Source: Pseudomonas congelans
Lineage (GTDB): Bacteria; Pseudomonadota; Gammaproteobacteria; Pseudomonadales; Pseudomonadaceae
NCBI RefSeq assembly: GCF_900103225.1
Contig: NZ_FNJH01000003.1
Coordinates: 676,023 to 740,022 of the forward strand
Direction of reading: 5' to 3'
DNA: 64,000 bases
The number at the start of each line of letters is the position of its first letter. Within the stretch, counting starts at the first letter, position 1. Positions 27,686-37,115 of this stretch are shown piece by piece. Made by a program: the position numbers and the translations under genes. The notes under the pieces are model-generated. The model ran no database searches, had not been told where the DNA came from, and worked only from the letters and a program-made list of their open reading frames with translations.

Positions 27686-30603
27686 CAGAGGATTCCTTGC
27701 GGGTTGGCGACAGGCTTGGGCAACTGCGTCGGCCGATGGCTGCGCACCGACTGGTGAGCCAGTGCGGTGAGGATCAACAGCGTCGACCCGACCACCACGG
27801 CGTAGACGCCGACATCGAAGAACAGCGCGCTGGCGATGTGGATATCACCCAGGATCGGCAAATCGACATGGGCGGTGTGGGTGGTCATGAACGGATAACC
27901 CAGCACCATCGAGCCCGCGCCGGTCAGAACCGCGCACAACAGGCCTGTGCCCATCCAGCGTAGCGGACGCAGGCTCATTTGCGCCTCGACCCACTGGGTG
28001 CCTGCCACCATGTATTGCAGGATGAACGCCACCGACATCACCAGGCCAGCAACAAACCCGCCGCCGGGCTGGTTGTGGCCGCGAACGAACAGGTACATCG
28101 AGATGATGAAGGCGATCGGCAGCAGCAATCGAACCAACGCTGCCGGGACCATCATGAAACCGAGTGCGGTATCGCTGGCGCTGCGCGGGTTGACCAGATC
28201 CGTCACCACATCACGGGCCAGCAGGCGCTGCTGTGCTGGCAGCAGGATGCTTTCCTTCGGTGGACGGAAGCGTCGCAACAGGGCGAACACGGTCATGGCA
28301 ACCGCTGCCAGCACAGTGATCTCGCCAAACGTATCGAAGCCGCGGAAATCCACCAGCATCACGTTGACCACGTTGGTGCCGCCGCCCTGGGGCAGTGCGC
28401 GACTCAGGTAGAAGGACGAGATGGCGTTGGGCGTCTGGCGGGTCAGCATGGCGTAGGAGAGTATCGCCATGCCCAGACCCACGAGCACCGCCAGGCCGAA
28501 GTCGCGTATGCGCCGGGTGCGGGCACGCAAGCGTGCACTGAGCGGAGCGACGTCTTCATTGCGTCGCGGCAGCCAGCGCAGGCCGAGCAGGATCAGCACG
28601 GTGGTCACTACTTCCACGACCAGTTGCGTCAGCGCCAGATCGGGGGCCGAGAACCAGACGAAGGTGATGCAGGTCATCAGCCCGCAGACGCTGACCATGA
28701 CCAGTGCTGCCAGACGGTGATATTTACCTTGCCATGCCGCGCCTATGGCGCAGGCAATCGCGATGAGCCATAACGTGACAAACACCCCGGAGCCCGGAAT
28801 CTTCGGCCGGTCGCCCCAGGTCAGGCCGCTGAAATACATCGGAATGAAGCCGCCCAATACGGCCGCGAGCACCAGTAAAAACAGTTGTGGCTGCAGGCGG
28901 CGAGTGCTGACCTTGCGTTCAAAACGGCGCGCCCAGTGCATCATCACCACCTGGCTGCGCTCGAAAAAGCGCTTGCCATTGAGGCGTCCCACCAGTGGCG
29001 GGGCGGTGATGCGCTCGTGCTTGAGCGGCTTGCGCAGCAACAGATACAGGATGATACCGCCCGCCATCGCCACCAGGCTCATGACCATCGGCAGGTTCCA
29101 GCCGTGCCAGATCGCCAGGCTGTATTCGGGCAGTGTTCCGCCGACCACCGGACGCGCAGCGGCGGCGAGCAACGGGGCGACCGATTGCGCCGGGAAAATC
29201 CCCACCACCAGACACGTCAGGACCAGCAGTTCCACCGGCGCACGCATCCAGCGCGGCGGTTCGTGCGGCAAGTGCGGAAGATCCTTGGCCGCCGGACCAA
29301 AAAACACATCGACCGTGAAGCGCAGTGAATAGGCAACGCTGAAGATCCCGGCGATGGTCGCGATCACCGGCAAGGCAATCTCGACCCAGGCTGTGGCGGA
29401 AATGAACACGGTTTCGGCGAAGAACATTTCCTTGGACAGGAAGCCGTTGAGCAGCGGTACGCCCGCCATCGACGCGCTGGCGACCATCGCCAGTGTCGCG
29501 GTGTAGGGCAGCAGCCTTACCAAGCCACTGAGACGCCGGATGTCGCGGGTCCCGCTCTCATGGTCGATGATGCCGGCGGCCATGAACAGCGACGCCTTGA
29601 AGGTGGCGTGGTTGAGAATGTGGAACACCGCAGCCACTGCAGCCAGCGGGCTGTTGAGACCGAGCAGCAGGGTGATCAGGCCCAGGTGGCTGATGGTCGA
29701 ATAGGCCAGCAGGCCCTTGAGATCATTCTGGAAGATGGCCGCGTAAGCGCCGAGAATCAGCGTGCAGGCACCCGCGCCACTGACGATCCAGAACCATTGC
29801 TCGGTGCCGGAGAGCGCCGGCCACATGCGCGCCATGAGAAACACCCCGGCCTTGACCATGGTCGCCGAGTGCAGATACGCCGACACCGGTGTGGGGGCCG
29901 CCATAGCGTGCGGCAACCAGAAATGGAACGGGAACTGGGCGCTCTTGGTCAGTGCGCCGATCAGAATCAGGGTCAGTAACACCGGATACAGGGCATGCGC
30001 GCGAATCGCGTCGCCGGAGGCCAGTACACGATCCAGGTCATAACTGCCGGCCACATGGCCGAGGATCATCATGCCTGCCAGCAGCGCCAGACCGCCCGCG
30101 CCGGTGACCATCAGCGCCATGTAAGCGCCACGCCGTGCATCGGCCCGATGGTGCCAGTAGCCGATCAGCAGGAACGAGAACAGGCTGGTCAGTTCCCAGA
30201 AAAACACGATCTGAATCAGGTTGCCGGACATCACCAGTCCGAGCATGGCGCCCATGAATGCCAGGAAAAACGCAAAGAAGCGCGGCACCGGATCGTCCGG
30301 CGACATGTAGTAGCGTGCGTACAGCGAGACCAGCGCACCGATGCCCAGCACCAGCATGGAGAACAGCCAGGCGAAGCCGTCGATGCGCAGAACGAAATTC
30401 ATGCCCAGGCTAGGCAGCCAGAAATACTCTTCGCGAATCACGCCGCCGTCGGCGATCTGCGGGAACCACAAGGCCATCTGCACAGCGCCGATGAGGGCGA
30501 TCAGACCGGCCAGAAACGATTCTGCGTTACGCGCGTTGTGCGGCAAAAAGGCCGCTAGACAGCTGCCGATGAAAGGCAGAAGCAGTAGAACTATCAGGGA
30601 CAT
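27685..30603 (-). CDS. phaA: monovalent cation/H+ antiporter subunit A (fused A/B)
   Basis: A 972-residue membrane protein. The N-terminal two thirds are the NuoL-like A domain, with the conserved GALTKSAQFPFHFWLPHAM (Lys in the proton path) near residue 230 and HSATMVKAGVF after it. The last 250 residues hold the MrpB-like domain (LVRLLLPIAFIISMYLFVRG, NQPGGGFVAGLVMSVAFILQ), so A and B are fused as in the six-gene Pha group of Pseudomonas and rhizobia. The complex exchanges K+ or Na+ for H+ and supports pH and salt tolerance. It is first in the operon; its promoter should lie in 30604-30798. Confidence 0.95.
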   Translation of the reverse strand: MSLIVLLLLPFIGSCLAAFLPHNARNAESFLAGLIALIGAVQMALWFPQIADGGVIREEYFWLPSLGMNFVLRIDGFAWLFSMLVLGIGALVSLYARYYMSPDDPVPRFFAFFLAFMGAMLGLVMSGNLIQIVFFWELTSLFSFLLIGYWHHRADARRGAYMALMVTGAGGLALLAGMMILGHVAGSYDLDRVLASGDAIRAHALYPVLLTLILIGALTKSAQFPFHFWLPHAMAAPTPVSAYLHSATMVKAGVFLMARMWPALSGTEQWFWIVSGAGACTLILGAYAAIFQNDLKGLLAYSTISHLGLITLLLGLNSPLAAVAAVFHILNHATFKASLFMAAGIIDHESGTRDIRRLSGLVRLLPYTATLAMVASASMAGVPLLNGFLSKEMFFAETVFISATAWVEIALPVIATIAGIFSVAYSLRFTVDVFFGPAAKDLPHLPHEPPRWMRAPVELLVLTCLVVGIFPAQSVAPLLAAAARPVVGGTLPEYSLAIWHGWNLPMVMSLVAMAGGIILYLLLRKPLKHERITAPPLVGRLNGKRFFERSQVVMMHWARRFERKVSTRRLQPQLFLLVLAAVLGGFIPMYFSGLTWGDRPKIPGSGVFVTLWLIAIACAIGAAWQGKYHRLAALVMVSVCGLMTCITFVWFSAPDLALTQLVVEVVTTVLILLGLRWLPRRNEDVAPLSARLRARTRRIRDFGLAVLVGLGMAILSYAMLTRQTPNAISSFYLSRALPQGGGTNVVNVMLVDFRGFDTFGEITVLAAVAMTVFALLRRFRPPKESILLPAQQRLLARDVVTDLVNPRSASDTALGFMMVPAALVRLLLPIAFIISMYLFVRGHNQPGGGFVAGLVMSVAFILQYMVAGTQWVEAQMSLRPLRWMGTGLLCAVLTGAGSMVLGYPFMTTHTAHVDLPILGDIHIASALFFDVGVYAVVVGSTLLILTALAHQSVRSHRPTQLPKPVANPQGIL

Positions 30604-30798
30604 AGGCTTCTAATCTGCAGGGGAATGTCAAGCATCATACGTGCCAGACACCCCGATACCAAAGGGACGGTTTCCGAAATTTCCTACAAAAAGTGTCTGA
30701 TTTTTTAATTCAGTAAATAATTGCTTCCGGATACAGCGACAGGTCGTTGAAATAGTTTTGAAGAAACGAGGTGTTTCACGGCCTGCGATACCCACTGT

Positions 30799-31734
30799 TC
30801 ATTCAGCTTTGCGCATGCCTTGTTGTTCTTCCTCTTCGTCGACAATGTTCTGTTCATCAGGCGCAGAACGCCGCTTCATTTCGCTGACGATCACCCCGGC
30901 CACAATCAATGCCGCGCCCAGCAGGGCGATACCCGGCAAACGTTCACCGGCGAGTCTTCCGACAATCCCGGCCCAGACCGGTTCACCCGCATAAATAACG
31001 GTGGCGCGGGTAGGCGAAACACTTTTCTGCGCCCAGTTCATGGCGATCTGGATCACCGCACTCATGGCCCCAAGTCCCACAGCACTGAGCACCAGCAGCC
31101 AGGAAAAATCCGGCAAGTGTTCCTGGGTGGGAACGATCATCAGAAATGCCAGCGCCGAGGCGGTCGCCAGTTGCACCACCGTGACTCGCCGCACATCGAC
31201 CTCACCGGCATAGGCACTGATCATGATGATCTCGGCGGCGATGGCCACCGCGCTGATCAGCGTCACGATTTCGCCGGAACTGAGTTGCAGGGATGCGCCT
31301 TGCGGCCCGGCTACCAGCATCAGCCCGGTGAAGGCGAGGACGATGCCCAGTGTCGGCATCAACCCTGGCCGCCTGCCGAGTACCAGCCATTGCAACAACG
31401 GCACGCAGGGCACGTAGAGCGCCGTGATGAACGCGGACTGGCTGCTGGGAATGGTCTGCAGTCCGATGGTCTGCAGACCGTAACCGAGCATGATTGCGAT
31501 GCCGATGAAGGCGCCGGCCTTGAGCTCGAGAATGGTAAGACCGCGCAGCACCTTCATTGAAAACAACGCTACGATAAGCGCTGCGGCGGCGAAGCGCAGG
31601 CCGACGAAGAACATCGGCCCGCTGACGGTCATCGCGTGCTGGACCAGCAGAAAGGTGCCTCCCCAGAGCATGGTGATCAGAATCAGTACGGCTTCTGCCT
31701 TGCTGATGCGGGGTATGCGGCTGATAGACTTCAT
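30799..31734 (-). CDS. EamA family (DMT superfamily) transporter
   Basis: A 311-residue protein with ten predicted membrane helices in two EamA repeats (about 15-145 and 155-290). The first repeat starts AVLILITMLWGGTFLLVQH and the second TLISAVAIAAEIIMISAYAG; PTRATVIYAGEPVWAGIVG near the end is a standard EamA signature. These carriers export amino acids or related metabolites. It is divergent from an XRE-cupin regulator with a shared 111-base control region, so that regulator probably controls it. The C-terminus is short, charged and cytoplasmic (EEEEQQG). Confidence 0.88.
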   Translation of the reverse strand: MKSISRIPRISKAEAVLILITMLWGGTFLLVQHAMTVSGPMFFVGLRFAAAALIVALFSMKVLRGLTILELKAGAFIGIAIMLGYGLQTIGLQTIPSSQSAFITALYVPCVPLLQWLVLGRRPGLMPTLGIVLAFTGLMLVAGPQGASLQLSSGEIVTLISAVAIAAEIIMISAYAGEVDVRRVTVVQLATASALAFLMIVPTQEHLPDFSWLLVLSAVGLGAMSAVIQIAMNWAQKSVSPTRATVIYAGEPVWAGIVGRLAGERLPGIALLGAALIVAGVIVSEMKRRSAPDEQNIVDEEEEQQGMRKAE

Positions 31735-31780
31735 GTCAGCTCCGGATTCCTGTTAATTGCCATGCGCGCGATGAGAGGCT

Positions 31781-31799
31781 GAACACTCTGACAGTGTTC
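31781..31799. promoter_or_regulatory. inverted repeat between the EamA transporter and the XRE-cupin regulator
   Basis: GAACACT-CTGAC-AGTGTTC is a perfect 7-base inverted repeat with a 5-base spacer. TATAAT lies at 31813-31818, 14 bases further on, and CTGACA within the repeat could be a -35 element with a long (19-base) spacer. A repressor on the repeat would block both divergent promoters. It is the natural candidate site for the adjacent XRE-family protein. Confidence 0.6.
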
Positions 31800-31845
31800 C
31801 TGGGCTGGGCAGTATAATGCGCAACGGTTTGATGTGAGCACCAGC

Positions 31846-32415
31846 ATGCACAAAGAAAATTCTCAGCGCCCTCCGGTGCTGCAGCACGTCAGCCAGAACG
31901 TGCGGCGTCTGCGCAACAGTGCGGACCTCAGTCAGACGGCTCTGGCGGAAAAGTCGGGGGTCAGCCGACGCATGCTGGTCGCTATCGAGGCCGGCGAGAA
32001 AAACGTCAGTCTGGCGACCCTTGATCGTGTGGCCGAAGCCCTGCAAGTGGCGTTCAGCGACCTGATCCAGGCACCTGAAAATCGTGATTACAGCCGTATC
32101 AACGAGCTGGCATGGGCAGGTACGATCGCGGGCAGCAAGGCGGTTTTGCTGGCCAGGGCTGTTGCCCGGCGCGAGGTGGAGTTGTGGGAGTTCTGTCTGC
32201 AGCCTGGGGACGCCTATATCTCGGAAGCCGATCCCGATGGCTGGAGTGAACAGGTCTACGTCGTCGAAGGGCATCTGACGTTGCGCTTGTCCGAACCTGC
32301 AGCCATTCAGCAGGTGGCTGCGGGCGAGTTCTTCATGTTCCCCAGCAATCAGCCGCACCGCTATTGCAACGACGCCGATGTGCCCCTGCGATTTGTGCGC
32401 AATGTCGTGCTCTGA
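31846..32415 (+). CDS. XRE-family regulator with C-terminal cupin domain
   Basis: A 189-residue protein. Residues about 12-68 are an XRE helix-turn-helix (VRRLRNSADLSQTALAEKSG and SRRMLVAIEAGEKNVSLATL). Residues about 100-185 are a cupin sensor domain (LQPGDAYISEADPDGWSEQV, VVEGHLTLRL and FMFPSNQPHRYCN). Such regulators commonly bind a small ligand in the cupin and control a neighbouring transporter or catabolic gene. ATG 31846 has GTGAG seven bases upstream; a GTG at 31834 is possible but has no ribosome-binding site. Confidence 0.88.
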   Translation: MHKENSQRPPVLQHVSQNVRRLRNSADLSQTALAEKSGVSRRMLVAIEAGEKNVSLATLDRVAEALQVAFSDLIQAPENRDYSRINELAWAGTIAGSKAVLLARAVARREVELWEFCLQPGDAYISEADPDGWSEQVYVVEGHLTLRLSEPAAIQQVAAGEFFMFPSNQPHRYCNDADVPLRFVRNVVL

Positions 32416-32456
32416 CCTTCCGATTCTTTATCGCAACCCGACCGAGGCGCTGTTCG

Positions 32457-33860
32457 ATGACCGAAGATTCCAACCAGACGGCTGACATTCTGATCATCGG
32501 CGGCGGTCTGAGCGGCACCATGCTGGCGGCGCAACTGCTGCGCAGGCCGGGCCAGCGCCGAATCCTGATTATCGAAACCCGCAGCGAACTCGGCCGGGGC
32601 GAGGCCTACAGTGCGACGGAGCCGGGCCACACGCTCAATGGCAACGCTGCACGGATGAGCGTCGATCCGGATAACCCGGATGACCTCACTCAGTGGCTGA
32701 GCGACTATCTGGCCGCCGGGGGCTGGCCTGAAGCTGCCGGGCAGAGGGTGCCGGTCGCCGAACTGTTTCCGCCGCGTGGTGTGTTCGGGCTTTATGTTCA
32801 GCAGCGATTGCGTGAAGCCCGAAGTGCTGGTGAAGCTTTTGGCTCGACCGCCGTGCATGTGCCTGGCGAGGCGGTTGACCTTCAGGTCCATGAAGGTGGC
32901 GTCAGTGTCTCGCTGGCTGACGGTCGTATGCTGCGCGGCAGCCGCGCCGTGCTGGCGACCGGCATGTACGCGGCTTCACGTACTCCGCGACGTGATTCGA
33001 ACGAGCTGAACACGGCAGCGCTGGATCCCTGGGATGTGGCGGTGATGAGAAAGCTTGATCCGCAGTCGAGGGTGCTGATCATCGGCTCTGGTCTGACTAT
33101 GGTCGATGCGCTGGTCTCGCTGGAAACGGCCGGGCATCGCGGTGCCATTCAGATTTTTTCCCGGCACGGCCTGCTGCCGCATGTCCGGCGTCAGCCGCCG
33201 GAATGGTCTGATTTCCTGGGTCAGGATCCGAGTATCCGCAGCACTCGGCAACTGGTGCGCAAAGTGCGTGAACAGTGCGAGCTGGCCATCGAAAGTGGTA
33301 TTGACTGGCAGGCTCCGCTGGACACCGTGCGCGCCAACGTCGGCAGGCTGTGGAATCAGGCCAGCGACCAGCAGCGCCGCCAGTTCGTCCGTCATGTCCG
33401 GCCGTGGTGGGAGAGCCACCACCATCGTTCCCCGCCACCGAGCGCTGCGCTGCTGGCGCGGCTGATCAGGCAAGGACGGCTGAGCATTGATGCGGCCTCG
33501 TTGCAGGGCGTGGCAAGCCTGCCGTCAGGTCAGGTACAGATCAGTGTTCGTCGGCGTGGTGAGAGTCAGCCGACGCAGGTCACCGGCGATGCGTTGATCA
33601 ACTCCACCGGTATCGAGTACGACTGGCGGCGCGTGGATCGCCCGTTGCCTCGGCAGTTGCTGACGCGCGGGCTGATCCAGCCTGGCCCGCTTGCACTCGG
33701 TATCGCCGCCGACGCCACTGGCGCAGTGCTCGACGCACAGGGTCAGTACTCGGCGCGCCTGTTCGCCATGGGCCCGCCATTGCGGGGCATGTGGTGGGAA
33801 AGTACCGCAGTCACCGACGTGGCGATTCAGGCCAAGGCGCTGGCGATGCATTTGTCATAA
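32457..33860 (+). CDS. FAD/NAD(P)-binding protein (PF13454-type)
   Basis: A 467-residue flavoprotein. ADILIIGGGLSGTMLAAQLL at residues 8-27 is the dinucleotide-binding fold for FAD, followed by IIETRSELGRGEAYS. A second Rossmann motif, VLIIGSGLTMVDAL near residue 205, should bind NAD(P)H. ARMSVDPDNPDD and the C-terminal GIEYDWRRVDRPLPRQLL fit the FAD-NAD(P)-binding family annotated beside SidA/PvdA-type hydroxylases. The substrate is unknown. It begins 42 bases after the XRE-cupin gene, so the two may be cotranscribed; GAGG lies 9 bases before the ATG. The stretch extending further upstream in frame overlaps the regulator gene. Confidence 0.8.
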   Translation: MTEDSNQTADILIIGGGLSGTMLAAQLLRRPGQRRILIIETRSELGRGEAYSATEPGHTLNGNAARMSVDPDNPDDLTQWLSDYLAAGGWPEAAGQRVPVAELFPPRGVFGLYVQQRLREARSAGEAFGSTAVHVPGEAVDLQVHEGGVSVSLADGRMLRGSRAVLATGMYAASRTPRRDSNELNTAALDPWDVAVMRKLDPQSRVLIIGSGLTMVDALVSLETAGHRGAIQIFSRHGLLPHVRRQPPEWSDFLGQDPSIRSTRQLVRKVREQCELAIESGIDWQAPLDTVRANVGRLWNQASDQQRRQFVRHVRPWWESHHHRSPPPSAALLARLIRQGRLSIDAASLQGVASLPSGQVQISVRRRGESQPTQVTGDALINSTGIEYDWRRVDRPLPRQLLTRGLIQPGPLALGIAADATGAVLDAQGQYSARLFAMGPPLRGMWWESTAVTDVAIQAKALAMHLS

Positions 33861-33950
33861 AGCGCCGCGCGCTCAGAAGAGGACGCAGAGCGTCCGGAAC
33901 GGCATACCCACGCGGATCATGGGCACGATGGTGTTCTGCCGGACGCCGAT

Positions 33951-34000
33951 CGTTCCTCACGCTCCAGCGTGGGAATGCAGTTCGTGGCGCGCCGCGTCAG
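33951..34000. repeat. REP-like palindromic repeat, copy A
   Basis: Starts CGTTCCTCACGCTCCAGCGT and continues GGGAATGCAGTTCGTGGCGC. The core CCAGCGTGGG-type palindrome is shared with copies at 34051 and 34419 and, inverted, at 49601. The arm after it (GTGGCGCGCCGCGTC) is diverged from the other copies. A partial upstream arm, GGACGCAGAGCGTCC, lies near 33881. Confidence 0.75.
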
Positions 34001-34050
34001 CTCTCGGCGTAGCGCAGCATGGGTACGATAGTGTTCTTCCGGACAGCAAT

Positions 34051-34100
34051 CGTTCCCCACGCTCCAGCGTGGGAATGCAGTTCGTGACGCTCTGCGTCAC
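34051..34100. repeat. REP-like palindromic repeat, copy B
   Basis: CGTTCCCCACGCTCCAGCGT then GGGAATGCAGTTCGTGACGC and TCTGCGTCAC. This is the best-preserved copy: the CCCACGCTCCAGCGTGGG palindrome and a GACGCTCTGCGTC arm are both intact. It begins exactly 100 bases after copy A, and the flanks also match (GGGNACGATNGTGTTCTNCCGGAC before each), so A and B are a tandem duplication. Confidence 0.8.
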
Positions 34101-34159
34101 ACAGTGGTTCTGTGATGTCAGGTAGATTGGGGGTCGACTCAGGTCACCTTTTCGCCCCT

Positions 34160-34326
34160 CGGCGACTTACTTTGATGGGGCCAAAGTAAGCAAAGCCCCA
34201 AGCTCCGTTTCCGGCCCGACTTCGTCGGGTTCCTTCGCCCTGTCACTGATCCGGGGGGCGCCGCAACGGGCCATCCATGGCCCGGTGCGGCTAGCCTGGC
34301 GTCCTGCCAGGCTACCCCCGGATCAG
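34160..34326. repeat. highly structured intergenic element with nested inverted repeats
   Basis: It contains CTTACTTTG/CAAAGTAAG (34166-34174 and 34182-34190), CCCGAC-TTC-GTCGGG, and a 12-base arm CTGATCCGGGGG (34246-34257) pairing with CCCCCGGATCAG (34315-34326). Inside that outer arm are two further hairpins: GGGCCAT-CC-ATGGCCC, extended by CCGCA/TGCGG, and TAGCCTGGC-GTCCT-GCCAGGCTA (34292-34314). The result is a folded junction. I recall very similar intergenic elements scattered in Pseudomonas genomes; their function is not known to me. Confidence 0.75.
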
Positions 34327-34418
34327 CGCCAGGACTCAGCCGTCACTTACGTCGCACTCTGCGTCGTCGGTACCATCGTGCTCGAAAAGCACTTCGCTGG
34401 CAGCGTGCGGACAGCGAT

Positions 34419-34469
34419 CGTTCCTCACGCTCCAGCGTGGGAATGCCTTTTCGTGACGCTCTGCGTCAT
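34419..34469. repeat. REP-like palindromic repeat, copy C
   Basis: CGTTCCTCACGCTCCAGCGT then GGGAATGCC and CGTGACGCTCTGCGTCAT. Same family as copies A and B. It lies only 12 bases from the end of the sigma-54 activator gene on the opposite strand. Confidence 0.78.
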
Positions 34470-34481
34470 CTGCTCTGCGCT

Positions 34482-35588
34482 TCACACCGACAGGTGCAGC
34501 ATGCGGTCGCCCTGGAGGTTTTCACCCGGTCTGCGTTTGTTGACTGCCAGCTCGCCAATCTTGATCAGACGTGTGCGCGTGACGTTGCGGGTCAGGCCCA
34601 GCAGGCTGGCGGTGTGCACCTGGTTGTGGTGGCAGAAGCGATAGGCGGTTCTGAGCAAGGTGTCTTCGACCTTCTCGTGCAAGGCACCGGCCTGTTCTTC
34701 AAACAGCTTTTGAAACGCCCGGTTGAGCAGTTGCTCGGCTGATTCGTCGGACGGGTTCTGTTCATCCTGACGCTCGATTCTGAGGTTGGACATGCGCAGG
34801 TCATCACGCTGAATGACGCCTTCACGGCACACCAGCAGGGTGTGATGGATGACGTTTTCCAGCTCGCGAATATTGCCCGGCCAACTGTAGGTCTTGAGCT
34901 TGTGCTCGGCTTCGGGGCTGATCCGTACCGGACCATGCCGCAGCCGCTGGCTGTAGACCTCTATGAAGTGCCGGGCCAGGGGCAGGATATCGCCCGGCCG
35001 GTCGCGCAGCGGGCTCAATTCCAGATTGACCACGTCGAGCCGGTAATAAAGGTCTTCACGAAAATGCCCGGCGTTGATGGCCTTTTCCAGCTGCACGTTG
35101 GTCGCCGCGAGGACGCGCACGTCAATCGGCACACTCTTGCGCGAGCCCAGACGTACCACTTCACGCTCCTGAAGCACGCGCAGCAATTTGACCTGCAGGG
35201 TCATCGGCAGGTCGCCGATCTCATCGAGAAACAGCGTGCCGCCGTTGGCCTCCTCAAACCAGCCCGCCTTGGCGCTGATCGCTCCGGTAAACGCGCCTTT
35301 TTCGTGGCCGAACAACTCGGCCTCGATCAGGTTCTCGGAGAACGCGCCGCAGTTGACCGCCACGAACGGTTTGTCGCGGCGGGCGCTCAGTTCGTGGACG
35401 TGACGGGCGACCAGTTCCTTGCCGGTGCCGGTCTCGCCAATGATCAGCACGCTGGCATCGCTGGGCGCGACCTGGCGCACGTGAGCGAGCAAGGCTCGGG
35501 ACTTGGGATCTTCGAACACCTGCGCAGTGGCCCTGATCGAGGTGGCCAGTGCAGGCGAGTGCGGTAAGGTCAGCAGTTGCCCGGACAT
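34482..35588 (-). CDS. sigma-54-dependent transcriptional activator (SfnR-like)
   Basis: A 368-residue enhancer-binding protein with only a short leader before the AAA+ domain. The domain (about 30-265) has Walker A GETGTGKE, the sigma-54 contact loop GAFTGA, Walker [14 protein letters not shown] and the arginine region [12 protein letters not shown]. The C-terminus carries a Fis-type helix-turn-helix ([18 protein letters not shown]). With no N-terminal sensor it should be constitutively active and controlled by its own expression, as for SfnR. ATG 35588 overlaps the monooxygenase stop (TGATG); a GTG one codon upstream is the alternative. Coupling to the monooxygenase suggests control of organosulfur use under sulfate limitation. 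Confidence 0.88.
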   Translation of the reverse strand: MSGQLLTLPHSPALATSIRATAQVFEDPKSRALLAHVRQVAPSDASVLIIGETGTGKELVARHVHELSARRDKPFVAVNCGAFSENLIEAELFGHEKGAFTGAISAKAGWFEEANGGTLFLDEIGDLPMTLQVKLLRVLQEREVVRLGSRKSVPIDVRVLAATNVQLEKAINAGHFREDLYYRLDVVNLELSPLRDRPGDILPLARHFIEVYSQRLRHGPVRISPEAEHKLKTYSWPGNIRELENVIHHTLLVCREGVIQRDDLRMSNLRIERQDEQNPSDESAEQLLNRAFQKLFEEQAGALHEKVEDTLLRTAYRFCHHNQVHTASLLGLTRNVTRTRLIKIGELAVNKRRPGENLQGDRMLHLSV

Positions 35589-36727
35589 CACTTGGCCTGC
35601 GGGGGCAGATCGTTGGCGATCATTTCGCCGAACGGGCCCGTCAGGTTGGTGATGCCGCGCCCGGCGAGGCTGGCGTAAGGCTCAGGCAGCAGCGGGAAGA
35701 CCAGTTCGGCGAAGCGATAAGCTTCCTCCAGATGCGGGTAACCCGAGAAAATGAAGCTCTCGATGCCCAGGTCGGCGTATTCCTTGATGCGTGCCGCGAC
35801 TTCTTCGGGATTGCCGACCAGCGCCGTGCCTGCACCACCACGTACCAGTCCGACACCGGCCCACAGGTTAGGCGCGATCTCCAGGTTGTCGCGGCGCCCG
35901 TCATGCAGCGCTGCCATGCGCCGCTGGCCTTCGGAATCAAAACGCGAAAAGGATTTCTGCGCCGCAGCAATGGTGTCATCGCTGATGTGTTCGATCAGCG
36001 TGCTGGCAGCTTTCCAGGCTTCCTCGCTGGTTTCGCGGACGATGACGTGCAGGCGAATGCCGAACTTCACGGTACGTCCCTTGCGCGCTGCCCGCTCACG
36101 GACATCGGCGAGCTTCTGCGCCACGGCTGCCGGTGGCTCGCCCCAAGTCAGGTACACGTCCACCTGATCGGCCGCAAGGTCATGCGCCGCGTCGGAGGAA
36201 CCACCGAAGTACAGCGGCGGGTAGGGTTTTTGAATTGGCGGGTAAAGCGCCTTGGCGTTCTGCACGCGCAAGTGCTTGCCTTCGAAGTCGACCGCTTCGC
36301 CCTGCAGGACGCGACGCCAGATTTTCAGAAATTCGTCGGTGACTTCATAACGCTCGCTGTGGTCAAGAAAGCTGCCATCGCCACGGTTTTCGTCCGGGTC
36401 ACCACCGGTCACCACGTTGATCAACAGCCGGCCGCCGGAAAGGCGATCCAGCGTGGCTGCCATGCGTGCCGAGACGGTCGGCGAGATGATGCCAGGGCGG
36501 ATCGCCACCAGGTACCTCAGGCGCTCGGTCAGCGGTACCAGCGCCGAGGCGATGACCCACGAGTCCTCGCAGGAGCGACCGGTAGGAATCAATACGCCGT
36601 AATAACCCAGGTCATCGGCGGCCTGCGCTACCTGTTTCAAATAATTGAGGGTGACGGGACGTGCGCCCTTTGTCGTGCCCAGATAATGGCCATCGCCGTG
36701 AGTCGGAAGAAACCAGAAAACGTTCAT
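35588..36727 (-). CDS. FMNH2-dependent alkanesulfonate monooxygenase (SsuD/MsuD)
   Basis: A 379-residue luciferase-family TIM barrel that closely follows E. coli Ssu[33 protein letters not shown] with the active-site-region Cys, [37 protein letters not shown] and RLHVIVRET. It oxidises alkanesulfonates with reduced FMN and O2, releasing sulfite and an aldehyde. The direct partner activator gene suggests the MsuD (methanesulfonate) branch; I cannot separate SsuD from MsuD by eye. No flavin reductase is adjacent; the nearest candidate is at 53253. A sigma-70-like pair, TTGCGG and TATAAA with a 16-base spacer (36848-36821), lies upstream. Confidence 0.9.
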   Translation of the reverse strand: MNVFWFLPTHGDGHYLGTTKGARPVTLNYLKQVAQAADDLGYYGVLIPTGRSCEDSWVIASALVPLTERLRYLVAIRPGIISPTVSARMAATLDRLSGGRLLINVVTGGDPDENRGDGSFLDHSERYEVTDEFLKIWRRVLQGEAVDFEGKHLRVQNAKALYPPIQKPYPPLYFGGSSDAAHDLAADQVDVYLTWGEPPAAVAQKLADVRERAARKGRTVKFGIRLHVIVRETSEEAWKAASTLIEHISDDTIAAAQKSFSRFDSEGQRRMAALHDGRRDNLEIAPNLWAGVGLVRGGAGTALVGNPEEVAARIKEYADLGIESFIFSGYPHLEEAYRFAELVFPLLPEPYASLAGRGITNLTGPFGEMIANDLPPQAK

Positions 36728-37115
36728 GACAAATCCTTGGAAGTAATCAGCCAGGTGGTAGCTGACGGGACCCGCTGTCGGTTGGCAGACACCTCACCAG
36801 CAGCGTTCGGGGTGGGGCCATTTATAGAACGTCTTTTTTATTCCGCAAAAGAACGTTAAACCATATTTTTAGATCCTAAATGCATATGAGTGTCGCAACC
36901 TCGATAAAGCCTTCAGGGCAGCCCTTTGAATACGAGGCTTTGGCGTCGGGCGGAGCCGTACCGACACCTGATCTGTCGAGCGTCGACGTACTGACGGTTT
37001 GGCTGTCAGGGTAAAAAACGTCTCCAGCTCGGCTGGTTTCCCGGCGCTCGTCAGGCTGCCGAAACTTTTCTCCGACCGGCCCTGTCACTTTTTCAGGACC
37101 AACAGGAGTCAGACC
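36728..37115. other. divergent control region between the monooxygenase and ku
   Basis: No gene seen. On the minus strand TTGCGG/TATAAA (36848-36821) is a plausible promoter for the monooxygenase. A weak sigma-54 match, TGG-N10-GC with correct spacing but without the CAC extension, lies at 36799-36785. On the plus strand I see no clear promoter for ku; CAGGAG lies just before its ATG. Confidence 0.4.

Noticed and set aside
36785..36799. Sigma-54 promoter for the alkanesulfonate monooxygenase
   Set aside because: Only the GG and GC pairs and one flanking T fit; the CAC of TGGCAC is missing and a sigma-70-like pair lies nearby. Kept as a weak possibility, not called as a feature.
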